A stretch of DNA of 64,000 nt from CALBPI01 sp039027435. GTDB taxonomy: Bacteria > Pseudomonadota > Gammaproteobacteria > Steroidobacterales > Woeseiaceae. This document shows, piece after piece, positions 36,563-44,199 of the stretch. The position numbers and the translations under genes are program-made. Where the stretch lies: NCBI GenBank assembly GCA_039027435.1, contig JBCCKF010000002.1, positions 62,001-126,000 of the forward strand, written 5' to 3'. The notes under the pieces were generated by a model, which was not told the DNA's origin, did not search any database, and was given only the letters and a program-made list of their open reading frames with translations. Position 1 is the stretch's first letter. Each line of letters begins with the position of its first letter.

Positions 36563-37896
36563 CGATTGGGCAACCAGATTCGGACGCTGAGACCACCTTT
36601 CGGTCGATTGCGCAGACTGATGTTACCCGCATGTGCGTCAACGATTTCGCGCGCCAGCGACAAACCAAGACCCGAGCCTTCCCGCTTGGTGCTGTAGAAC
36701 GGCAATAGCGCACTTGCCAGCGCCTCCTCGCTCATTCCCTTGCCTCGATCTGCTACCAAAATCTCAGTCCCTTGATCACGCGTTTGAAGCTTCACAACGA
36801 TGTCATCGACCGCGGAATCTGACTCGACCGCATTCTTGCACAGATTGATCAGGACCTGCTCTAGTTGTTTCGGATCACCGGATCCGGAAAGACCGTCCCG
36901 CTCGGGATGATACTCAAACGGTTGCAACCCTTTGAGCGCAGCGAAGAATGCGTCCCAGTCGATGGTCTGAATCTGCGGTGCAGGTAACTTCGCGAACTTC
37001 GAATAGCTCTCGATAAACTCTTTCAGGCGTTGGCTGCGTTGCGCAATCGTCCCAAGCACCTCTTCCACTCGAGCGCTATCTCCTCGGGCAGACAATAAGC
37101 GGGCCGAATGCGCCATCGACGAAATCGGTGCCAATGAATTATTCAATTCGTGACCGATCAGTCGGATCACCTTCTTCCAGGTCGCCACTTCTTGCCGATT
37201 CAGCTCTTGAGTCAGACGCTTCAACAAAAACAGACGATGATTGCGCGCGTTCAACGTGAATTCACTACAGGAAAGGTGATAGCGCTCCTGCTCCTTCGCC
37301 GTGGTTACGCTCACCATGGCGTCCTGACCCACCGTCAACGCGTCTCGTAGTTCAGCAGGCTGATCGTCGACCACCTCTTGCAGAAACTTCCGTCCCGCGA
37401 AGCGTCTGCCACTCGCAAACAATTGGCGCGCAGTACCGTTGGCGTAGATCACGTGATCATTCTCGTTGGTAAGCACCAAGGCGAGCGGCGAGGCCTGAAT
37501 GACCGTATCCAACATCAGCTCACGTTGATGCAGATTCTGCCGCTCGGTTCGCAGCGTCGACACCATGCTGTTGTAGGCCTTCACCAGTGCCCCGATTTCA
37601 TCGTCACGTCGATTGGCAATCGTGAAGCTGAAGTCCGCGTCGCGCAGACTATCAGCGCTGTCAATCAATGCCTGAATCCGCGTGTCGTCAGCCGCGAACA
37701 GCCAGCGGGTGATCAACCAGAAGCCCAATAGCGACACAGCCACCGCGATACTCGAGGCGAGTGCCCATGATTCAGTCCATCGGAAGATTGCATATAGGAC
37801 ACCAAGCGCCAACGCCATAACCAGCGTTGACCCCAGAATCATCTTCCCGGGACGACTGAATCGAATACTATTCTGCGCCTGCGCTGTTGGACTCAT
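36559..37896 (-). CDS. NtrY-like membrane histidine kinase
   Basis: 445 residues. Two helices (about 19-38 and 44-66) are separated by only a few residues, so there is almost no periplasmic sensor. A HAMP domain (about 62-118), a PAS domain (about 125-215; SPLALVLTNENDHVIYAN), then HisKA with IRLIGHELNNSLAPISSM (His249) and HATPase_c (LINLCKNAVES, ADRGKGMSEEAL, GSGLGLSLAREIVDAH) follow. It should phosphorylate the NtrC-type regulator encoded upstream (29-base overlap). A kinase with such a short loop more likely senses the membrane itself or a cytoplasmic ligand through PAS than a free periplasmic molecule. Confidence 0.9.
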   Translation of the reverse strand: MSPTAQAQNSIRFSRPGKMILGSTLVMALALGVLYAIFRWTESWALASSIAVAVSLLGFWLITRWLFAADDTRIQALIDSADSLRDADFSFTIANRRDDEIGALVKAYNSMVSTLRTERQNLHQRELMLDTVIQASPLALVLTNENDHVIYANGTARQLFASGRRFAGRKFLQEVVDDQPAELRDALTVGQDAMVSVTTAKEQERYHLSCSEFTLNARNHRLFLLKRLTQELNRQEVATWKKVIRLIGHELNNSLAPISSMAHSARLLSARGDSARVEEVLGTIAQRSQRLKEFIESYSKFAKLPAPQIQTIDWDAFFAALKGLQPFEYHPERDGLSGSGDPKQLEQVLINLCKNAVESDSAVDDIVVKLQTRDQGTEILVADRGKGMSEEALASALLPFYSTKREGSGLGLSLAREIVDAHAGNISLRNRPKGGLSVRIWLPNR

Positions 37897-39217
37897 GCAA
37901 CCCGAACTTCACCATACGACGATAGAGTGCCTGCCGACTCATGCCGAGTTCGCGCGCTGCGCGCGCGACCACATTCCCGTGATTCCGAAGCGCCGTTCGA
38001 ATGTCTGCTTCGCTAGGCTCCGGTAAGTTGGTAGACAACCCGTTACTCTGCAGTCCGAGAGCATCAATGTCTATGACGTCTATATTCGAGAGAATTTCAG
38101 CACGCTTTACGAGGTTCTGTAGTTCGCGAACATTACCTTCCCAGGATTGTGATTCCAGCACTCGGAGGGCCGCCACCGAAAATCGTTTGCCCGTTTGGAG
38201 AAAGTGGCTGGCCAATGCAGCAGCATCGCCAGGTCGATCGACCAGAGCCGGTATCTTCAACTCAATCACGTTGAGCCGATAGTAGAGATCCTCGCGAAAG
38301 GTGCCCTCCGCGATCGCGGCCCTTAGATCGGCATTTGTGGCACTGATGACACGAACCGCGACACGACGCGTTTCGGATGAGCCGAGACGTTCGAACTCAC
38401 CCGACTGCAACACGCGGAGCAAGCGGTTTTGCCCTTCCGCCGACAAGTTTCCAATCTCGTCCAGAAACAGGGTGCCGCCATCTGCTGCCTCAAAGCGACC
38501 GATACGCGTCTTGGTCAGGCCGGTATACGCCCCAGGCTCAGCACCAAACAGCTCGGCTTCGAGGAGTTCGCCCGGGAGACCACCGGCATTCACGCGAACA
38601 AAGGGTCCGTCCGCCACACTGGAGTTCGCCTGAACGATTTCCGCGAGCTTCTCCTTTCCCGCACCGTTCGGCCCAGTGATCAGTACGCTGATATCGGAGG
38701 CCGCCACCCGACATGCAAGACTCACCACTTCATGCATGGCTTCCGAGACATACACAATGCCCCGAAGATCGAAGTCTGCTTCAAGTGCAGCCCGCGTCCT
38801 TGCGCGCTCTAAGGACAGCTCGCGTGATCGACTCTGTGCCGCGCTGAGATCGACCAGATTGCGGACTGTCGTCATCAGGCGGTTGTCATCCCACGGTTTG
38901 CCGAGGTAGTCGGCCGCCCCCTGCTTAACCAATGACACCGCCATCTCGAGATTCGTCCACGCAGTCAGGAGAATGACCGGCATATCCGGATACTGTGTCC
39001 GGATCTCGTCGAAAAGCTGCGCGCCTTCACTACCCGACGTCTTCTCTTCCTCGAAGTTCATATCCTGAATCACAAGGTCCGTCGGATTGGTCGCCAATTC
39101 CGCCAAGCCGGCTCTTGGGGTAGCCGCGGTCGCAACGTCGTAATCGCTCAGCTCCAGCAGCAGTCGCAGGGCATCCCGCACACCCTCGTTGTCGTCTATG
39201 ACGAGCACACGTGTCAT
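37868..39217 (-). CDS. Sigma-54-dependent response regulator (NtrC family)
   Basis: 449 residues. Receiver domain 1-120 with phospho-acceptor Asp52 (LVIQDMNF) and Lys107 (YLGKPWD). The AAA+ domain has Walker A GPNGAGKE (182-189) and Walker B GGTLFLDEIGNLS. The sigma-54-contacting loop reads GAYTGL (229-234) instead of the canonical GAFTGA. A Fis-type helix-turn-helix follows (NVVARAARELGMSRQALYRR). The regulator should activate sigma-54 promoters. A sigma-54 promoter lies at the head of its own operon, implying positive autoregulation. It starts 12 bases after the upstream permease gene. Confidence 0.92.
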   Translation of the reverse strand: MTRVLVIDDNEGVRDALRLLLELSDYDVATAATPRAGLAELATNPTDLVIQDMNFEEEKTSGSEGAQLFDEIRTQYPDMPVILLTAWTNLEMAVSLVKQGAADYLGKPWDDNRLMTTVRNLVDLSAAQSRSRELSLERARTRAALEADFDLRGIVYVSEAMHEVVSLACRVAASDISVLITGPNGAGKEKLAEIVQANSSVADGPFVRVNAGGLPGELLEAELFGAEPGAYTGLTKTRIGRFEAADGGTLFLDEIGNLSAEGQNRLLRVLQSGEFERLGSSETRRVAVRVISATNADLRAAIAEGTFREDLYYRLNVIELKIPALVDRPGDAAALASHFLQTGKRFSVAALRVLESQSWEGNVRELQNLVKRAEILSNIDVIDIDALGLQSNGLSTNLPEPSEADIRTALRNHGNVVARAARELGMSRQALYRRMVKFGLHESNSAGAE

Positions 39218-39229
39218 TAAGTTGTTCTC

Positions 39230-40426
39230 TCAGATGCTACGAGTCGCTATTGCTGGATCGACTGCTGCCGCGTTGCGTGCCGGACCCAGGGTTGCCAACA
39301 ACCCGACGCCCCACAGACCAAGCACCGCCAACGGCAGCATAATCGGATCGAGCTTCGGAAGATTGTACTCGTTGATCAGGAGCGAGTTCAGCGCAAACGT
39401 CAGTCCCAGGCCCAAGACAATGCCGAAGGTGGTGATCAACCAGTTCTCGGTGAGAAAATACCGCAGGATGTGGAATCGCTGCGCGCCGATCGCCCGGCGT
39501 GTACCGATTTGCTTGCGTCTTTGCATCACGCTGAAACTGGCAAGGCCGACGATACCCAACGCTGTGATGATGACCACCAAAGTCATAACTACCGTCAACA
39601 TCCGATTCATGGCGACGTCACGTTCAAACGTGTTCGCAACGATATCGGTGTGCGCTCGGGTTGTGCCAACAAGACGTTCGCGATCAATCTCAGCCAGCGC
39701 CTCTTCGATCACGGGGATCAATGCATCCCGTTGATCCGCATCGACACGCAGTACCAGCGGCGCATTGAGATCGACAATCGGGAATATGGCCGTCGAATAG
39801 AAATTCCCCCACCCGTACCACGGCTTCGCCAATTGGTCATAGGTGCCAATCACCTCGATCGCGTCCCCCAACGAGTTGTACATGAACTTACCGATCGGGT
39901 CTTCATCGGGATACATGGTGTCAGCCGCATAGTCTGACAAAACCACGAGGGTAGGCGCATAACCACCGTCGGGCTGGTAGGTAACCTCATCATCACGGAA
40001 CCAACGACCGCGCGTGATCTCGAGACCTAAAGTTCCGAGGGCGTGTATGTCTGACTGATAGTAGGCAAGGTTAATCGATGCCGCGTTGTCGGCATCGCTA
40101 ACTCGAAACGTCGAAGAGCTGCCGCTATTGCTCAATGGCATCGTCGAAATTTTTGTCACGCTCTGCACACCTGGCAGCTCGCCAAGCAACGTAAGATCAT
40201 TTTCAATGACCGCTCGCGGGTTTTGCTCGTCATTGAACGAAAACGCGCGTGCCATGATCAACTGATCGACATCGACACCTGTCGGCATTGCGATCGTCTC
40301 GGCGCGGTCCTGAATCACTACAATCGCATTCACGACCACGGCCATTGTTAGTGCAATTTGTAACGCGATCAGCACAGCACCAGTCTTGTTGCGCAGCAGC
40401 GTACTCAGGATGGGTTTGATTTCCAT
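39230..40426 (-). CDS. ABC transporter permease, FtsX/MacB type (second permease)
   Basis: 398 residues; GTGGAG precedes the ATG. One N-terminal helix (about 16-38; GAVLIALQIALTMAVVVNAIV) is followed by a large periplasmic domain (about 40-270) and then three C-terminal helices (TVVMTLVVIITALGIVGLA, TTFGIVLGLGLTFAL, LPLAVLGLWGVGLLATL), the MacB/FtsX topology. The cytoplasmic QRRKQIGTRRAIGAQRFHIL is the FtsX-type coupling loop to the ATPase. It is the second of two distinct permeases, which presumably form a heterodimer with the ATPase encoded two genes upstream. Confidence 0.9.
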   Translation of the reverse strand: MEIKPILSTLLRNKTGAVLIALQIALTMAVVVNAIVVIQDRAETIAMPTGVDVDQLIMARAFSFNDEQNPRAVIENDLTLLGELPGVQSVTKISTMPLSNSGSSSTFRVSDADNAASINLAYYQSDIHALGTLGLEITRGRWFRDDEVTYQPDGGYAPTLVVLSDYAADTMYPDEDPIGKFMYNSLGDAIEVIGTYDQLAKPWYGWGNFYSTAIFPIVDLNAPLVLRVDADQRDALIPVIEEALAEIDRERLVGTTRAHTDIVANTFERDVAMNRMLTVVMTLVVIITALGIVGLASFSVMQRRKQIGTRRAIGAQRFHILRYFLTENWLITTFGIVLGLGLTFALNSLLINEYNLPKLDPIMLPLAVLGLWGVGLLATLGPARNAAAVDPAIATRSI

Positions 40427-40440
40427 TATTGCTTCTCCAC

Positions 40441-41757
40441 TTATTGGGTCTTGAGGTGGACCGCAGGCTGAATACGGGTGATGTGCCAGGTTGGGTATAG
40501 ACCGGCAATCACCGCTGCTCCCAGCGCCAGGGCAACGGCCGTGACGATCATCTCCGGGTTGAGTCGTGCGAGATACTCATAGCCCGTGTACCAGTTGCGC
40601 ACGGCCAGTAGACCCAGATAAGACAGCATCAATCCGCCGAGACCGCCGAGAAGACCAATCAACATGACTTCCACACCGTGCTGGAGGGCAACATCACGTT
40701 TGCTGGCACCCAGGGCACGGCGAACGCCCACCAGTGGCGCACGATTCAGAAATTTTGCCAACATCAAGCCAACCGTGTTCAAGAGGCAGATCAGCAGGAA
40801 CATAAACGACAGAACAACGAGCAAGCGGTTGTCGCCACCGACCACTTCCATGTACTCCAACCAGTCCACAACGTTGGTGGTCCGGTTGTCCAACGGACGC
40901 TGGAAGCGACCAAACTCTTTCTGCGAACTTGCGTAGCTGTCCATGAAGGCATGGAACTCCTCACGCTGCTCGGCACTATCCAGTTGTACCCAGTGCTGTA
41001 CCCACACGCATTCACTTTGAAGGGAGTCCTGATAGTTTTCGAGCTTCTCCGGTTTCCAACAGTTGGTACTGCCGTGTGCACGGTATTCCCAGCTAATGGG
41101 AACCTGAAACGGAACAAACATGTCCTCCGTCGACGACCAGGCACCGTTGTTCAGGTCGTAGAAGACAGGTGTCGGTTGCCAGGTGTCGATGACACCTACC
41201 ACCCGGAATGGGACGGAATCCAGATAGATTGTTTTGCCCACCGAGTCCTGGCCACCGAAGAACTTTTCATTACTCTCCCTGGAAAGTACGACCACCTCGT
41301 CGGCATTCTCGTCGGCCCGATCATCCCATGGCCCACCGTACAAGAACGGAACATCAAACATCGGGAAGAAGCCGTTATAAGTTGCACGTGCTGCCAGCCG
41401 TTGTAGACGGACATTCTCGTCTTCCGTTCTCACGGCAAATCCACGGTGCATCATTGTTGCCTGGTGCGTTGGGATCTCGGATTCCATCAACGCCATAGCG
41501 TCACGATAGGTCATTTGTATCGGCGGCGATCCACCACCTTTTTGGTTCGCCGGCTCATCCGGTCCCCAGGTATCCATCTGGACCGAGAACACCCGATCAC
41601 TCTTGAAAGGCAATGGATCGGAGGACATCACGTAGAACAGGGTCAACGTGGTCATCGACACTCCGATACCAAGCGCAATCGCGCCAACCATCAGCGATGA
41701 CAATAACGAGTTGCGCTTTAACGAAAGCCAGGCAAGGCGCATGTAGTAACCAAACAT
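40441..41757 (-). CDS. ABC transporter permease, FtsX/MacB type (first permease)
   Basis: 438 residues. The same topology as its neighbour: an N-terminal helix (LLSSLMVGAIALGIGVSM), a large periplasmic MacB-PCD domain (VGKTIYLDSVPFRVVGVIDT), then C-terminal helices (LLVVLSFMFLLICLLNTVGLM, MLIGLLGGLGGLMLSYLGL, ALALGAAVIAGLYP). NRAPLVGVRRALGASKRDV is the coupling loop. It differs clearly from the second permease in sequence and in a longer periplasmic loop with cysteines (GSTNCW, QSECVW). The two together replace the homodimer of MacB. Confidence 0.9.
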   Translation of the reverse strand: MFGYYMRLAWLSLKRNSLLSSLMVGAIALGIGVSMTTLTLFYVMSSDPLPFKSDRVFSVQMDTWGPDEPANQKGGGSPPIQMTYRDAMALMESEIPTHQATMMHRGFAVRTEDENVRLQRLAARATYNGFFPMFDVPFLYGGPWDDRADENADEVVVLSRESNEKFFGGQDSVGKTIYLDSVPFRVVGVIDTWQPTPVFYDLNNGAWSSTEDMFVPFQVPISWEYRAHGSTNCWKPEKLENYQDSLQSECVWVQHWVQLDSAEQREEFHAFMDSYASSQKEFGRFQRPLDNRTTNVVDWLEYMEVVGGDNRLLVVLSFMFLLICLLNTVGLMLAKFLNRAPLVGVRRALGASKRDVALQHGVEVMLIGLLGGLGGLMLSYLGLLAVRNWYTGYEYLARLNPEMIVTAVALALGAAVIAGLYPTWHITRIQPAVHLKTQ

Positions 41758-41768
41758 CTCGATACCCC

Positions 41769-42488
41769 TTATGCGACCTGCGCAACGGCGTCATCGGACT
41801 CCGCCGGCGGCGGTTCGATCGGCTGGAAATCCGATACCTGACCATCCAACAGATGCACATTGCGCCCCGCTCGGCGTGCGAGCTCGGGATCGTGCGTAAC
41901 CATGATGATTGTGGTCCCTGCGGAGTTGATCTCTTCAAGCAATTCCATCACCTGGCGTGCCATTAACGAGTCGAGGTTTCCCGTGGGTTCATCGGCCAGC
42001 AATAGTTTGGGGTTACCGGCAAGCGCACGCGCGATAGCGACGCGCTGCTGTTGCCCCCCCGACAATTGCGATGGCAGGTGCTGTTTGCGCGCGGAAAGAC
42101 CGACAAGATCGAGTGCCTCAACGATACGTTCACGACGCTCCTTGCCAGACCAACCGCGATAGCGAAGTGGCACGTCAACGTTGTCGAAGATGTTGAGATC
42201 CGGAATCAGATTGAACCCTTGAAAAATGAATCCAATTTTCTCATTGCGCGTTTGCGACCGAGCGCGGTCACGCATGGTAGATACGTCAGTACCATCGAGA
42301 ACGTAAGTGCCCGAACTCGGCGCTTCCAGCAGGCCTGCAATATTCAGAAAGGTGGTCTTGCCTGACCCGGACGGGCCTGTTACAGCGACGAACTCACCGG
42401 CTTCAACCTCCAGTGACAGACTGCGCAGCGCGTGCGTCTCGATGACACCGGCCTGATAGACCTTGGTAATGGAATTCATGGACAGCAT
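41769..42488 (-). CDS. ABC transporter ATP-binding protein, MacB/LolD type
   Basis: 239 residues, ATPase domain only. Walker A is GPSGSGKTT; the signature is LSGGQQQRVAIARALAGNP; Walker B is LLLADEPTGNLDS with the TGNLDS D-loop typical of the MacB/LolD/FtsE group; MVTHDPELARRA is the H-loop. The ATG at 42488 has a perfect AGGAGG eight bases upstream; a second ATG is at 42479. It energises the two FtsX-type permeases by a mechanotransmission mechanism known for MacAB, without pulling substrate through the membrane. Confidence 0.92.
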   Translation of the reverse strand: MLSMNSITKVYQAGVIETHALRSLSLEVEAGEFVAVTGPSGSGKTTFLNIAGLLEAPSSGTYVLDGTDVSTMRDRARSQTRNEKIGFIFQGFNLIPDLNIFDNVDVPLRYRGWSGKERRERIVEALDLVGLSARKQHLPSQLSGGQQQRVAIARALAGNPKLLLADEPTGNLDSLMARQVMELLEEINSAGTTIIMVTHDPELARRAGRNVHLLDGQVSDFQPIEPPPAESDDAVAQVA

Positions 42489-42513
42489 GTTGTGTGCCTC
42501 CTAATACTGGTGG

Positions 42514-43818
42514 TTATTGGGTGAGTAAAACGCGGCCTTCACCTTCGAAGCCGGCGGTGTTGGAAAGCACCACAGACTCGCCTGGCGCGAGACCCTCAAG
42601 AATTTGAATCGACTGCGCACTCGCCGCGCCCGCGATGATTCGGCGCCGTACCGCGAAGTCGCCTTCGATAACGTAGGCAGCTCGTCCCGCCTCGCTATCA
42701 AACCAAGCACCGCGTGGTATCTGAACCGCGTTGGAAAACCGATCGAGTTCGATCTTTCCAGTCAACCGCTGGTTCTGACGAAGCCCTTGCGGTTGAGCGC
42801 CACTGAATCGCAGGCGCGTCGCAACGGTGTTGTTTTCCACTTCAGGTGAAATCGATGAGACGATCGCTAGATAGGTATCACCGTCGTAGCTGACCGTACC
42901 CGTCATACCGATTGCAATATCGTCCGCATAGCCCTGCGCCAACGCCACCTCGAGTTCGAGCTGGGTAAGATCAACAATATTCAGAATCGGACTATCAGCA
43001 GTAATAGCAGCGCGATCTTCGACGGATACGGTGCCAACGATCCCGGTAACAGGCGCACGAACCGTCAGTTCGTCGAATTGCCGCTGCAGCTCGGTGACTC
43101 GAAGCGCTTGTTGGCGCACGGTAAGCTCGGATGCTGCCTGCTCGAAATCGAAACGCTCACGGTACAGTTTTGCGTCCGCCTGACGATGTGCATACTCGAG
43201 TTCAGCGCGTTCTACCTCGTCCTGCGCCTGTTCCAAATCCTGCCGTGAAATCACCTGATACTCCCAGGATGCCTCGGCACGCCGCAACTCACGCTGCGCT
43301 GCAGTGATCGCCACTCTTGCGAGATCAACCGCCTGTTGGTTTTGTAAGTCGACCTGGCGCCCCTCAATTGCAGCGCGGTCTGCCTCGGTACGCTGCGCGC
43401 TGAGTTCGGCCTGCGCCTGCTCAAGACTGCTGCGCAGCTCCGGACTCCCGACGGTCGCGACCACATCCCCCGCCGTAACAACATCACCGGCCGCCACGAC
43501 AAGAGCCACTCGACCCGCGGAGGGTGCAAATACTGTCGGTTTGACCGCGGCAACAATAACGCCTTGTATCGGGATATCGCGAATGAAAACCCCCTCTGTG
43601 ACCACACCCGTCCGAAGTCGCTCGCGCGCAACCGACAAGTCGCTTTGCACCCATTGCGACCCGACTTTCCAGATCACGAAAACCAAAGCGACTGCCGTGA
43701 ACAATCCGATCGTGAGCCAGACCGGCTTCCGGCTTCTACGTTTGATGACGACATCCTGTGCGGACGTATCCCGCATCATGCCCTCACCCTTACTTCCCGG
43801 AATCGGTTGCAACGCCAT
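42514..43818 (-). CDS. Periplasmic adaptor (MacA/HlyD-like membrane fusion protein)
   Basis: 434 residues. One inner-membrane helix (about 34-53; PVWLTIGLFTAVALVFVIWK), then a lipoyl half-domain (APSAGRVALVVAAGDVVTAGDVV), a long coiled coil (about 110-230) and the second lipoyl part (VRAPVTGIVGTVSVEDRA), a beta-barrel and a membrane-proximal domain. This is the MacA/AcrA adaptor plan, linking an inner-membrane pump to an outer-membrane TolC-like channel. No TolC gene is in the window. The ATG overlaps the stop of the 60-residue gene (TAATG), and GGGAG is upstream. Confidence 0.9.
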   Translation of the reverse strand: MALQPIPGSKGEGMMRDTSAQDVVIKRRSRKPVWLTIGLFTAVALVFVIWKVGSQWVQSDLSVARERLRTGVVTEGVFIRDIPIQGVIVAAVKPTVFAPSAGRVALVVAAGDVVTAGDVVATVGSPELRSSLEQAQAELSAQRTEADRAAIEGRQVDLQNQQAVDLARVAITAAQRELRRAEASWEYQVISRQDLEQAQDEVERAELEYAHRQADAKLYRERFDFEQAASELTVRQQALRVTELQRQFDELTVRAPVTGIVGTVSVEDRAAITADSPILNIVDLTQLELEVALAQGYADDIAIGMTGTVSYDGDTYLAIVSSISPEVENNTVATRLRFSGAQPQGLRQNQRLTGKIELDRFSNAVQIPRGAWFDSEAGRAAYVIEGDFAVRRRIIAGAASAQSIQILEGLAPGESVVLSNTAGFEGEGRVLLTQ

Positions 43819-44000
43819 TAGCTCTCGCTCCCAGGCTTGACCGAACGCTCATCCGCAACCTCGCAGCAGTGCGGGTCGAAATCGCTTACGTCACGGGACT
43901 GTGCAAGATCCCAAGCACCGGCTAGTGCAATCTCCGCCAGGGCCAGGACAATGCCGCCGGCCAGAGTGATCAGTCGTGTACGAAGTTCCAGTCTCATCAT
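43818..44000 (-). CDS. Small single-helix membrane protein (60 aa), head of efflux operon
   Basis: 60 residues, too short for most gene callers. Start at ATG 44000 or 43997 (two Met codons in a row), with GGGAG 4-7 bases upstream. A sigma-54 promoter lies 28-43 bases further up. N-terminus MMRLELRTR is basic (inside), then one helix (about 10-29), then an acidic tail with FDPHCCEVADE (His44, Cys45, Cys46) facing the periplasm by the positive-inside rule. The stop overlaps the adaptor start (TAATG). The promoter, ribosome-binding site and coupling make this a real gene. I do not recognise it. It could be a pump accessory or a sensor for the kinase. Confidence 0.7.
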   Translation of the reverse strand: MMRLELRTRLITLAGGIVLALAEIALAGAWDLAQSRDVSDFDPHCCEVADERSVKPGSES

Positions 44001-44027
44001 CAAACTCCCGTGTCTCACGAGGATGAC

Positions 44028-44043
44028 TGCAACCGCTGTGCCA
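44028..44043 (-). promoter_or_regulatory. Sigma-54 (-24/-12) promoter of the efflux operon
   Basis: The minus strand reads TGGCAC-AGCGG-TTGCA, preceded by T. This matches the consensus YTGGCAC-N5-TTGCW without mismatch in the conserved bases and with correct GG-to-GC spacing. Transcription would start near 44017, leaving a leader of about 17 bases before the 60-residue gene. The NtrC-type activator is encoded within the operon, which supports the assignment. Confidence 0.88.
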
Positions 44044-44054
44044 ACTTCACTCAA

Positions 44055-44100
44055 TTCATAACCGACTGTTTTTGTTTGATATTATTTTTCTGATGAAGAT
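44055..44100. promoter_or_regulatory. AT-rich spacer between promoter and activator sites, possible IHF site
   Basis: A strongly AT-rich stretch lies between the -24 element and the upstream activator sites. On the minus strand it contains TATCAA (44081-44076), the invariant core of IHF sites, at about -60, but the TTR part is not matched. DNA bending here would bring the bound activator to sigma-54 polymerase. IHF binding is an inference. Confidence 0.35.
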
Positions 44101-44106
44101 TTGCTA

Positions 44107-44178
44107 CGGACACTACTGTCCGCGTCGCCAATGGCGGACACATTTGCGGACACTTTGCCGTGCGTAGCCATGTGTCCG
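44107..44178. promoter_or_regulatory. Upstream activator sites: cluster of CGGACA/TGTCCG half-sites
   Basis: A perfect dyad CGGACACTACTGTCCG sits at 44107-44122. Further half-sites are CGGACA at 44135-44140 and 44147-44152, and TGTCCG at 44173-44178. Relative to the predicted start near 44017 they lie at about -95 to -160, the classic distance for NtrC-family enhancer sites. The dyad is the strongest candidate binding site of the regulator encoded at 37868-39217. The last half-site is only about 22 bases from the patatin start codon, so it may also affect that divergent gene. Confidence 0.68.
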
Positions 44179-44199
44179 GACCCACGGCACAATCGCGGC

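Noticed and set aside
44131..44147. Plus-strand TGGC...TTTGC as a sigma-54 promoter
   Set aside because: GG-to-GC spacing is 11 bases instead of 10, and the bases are already explained by CGGACA half-sites.
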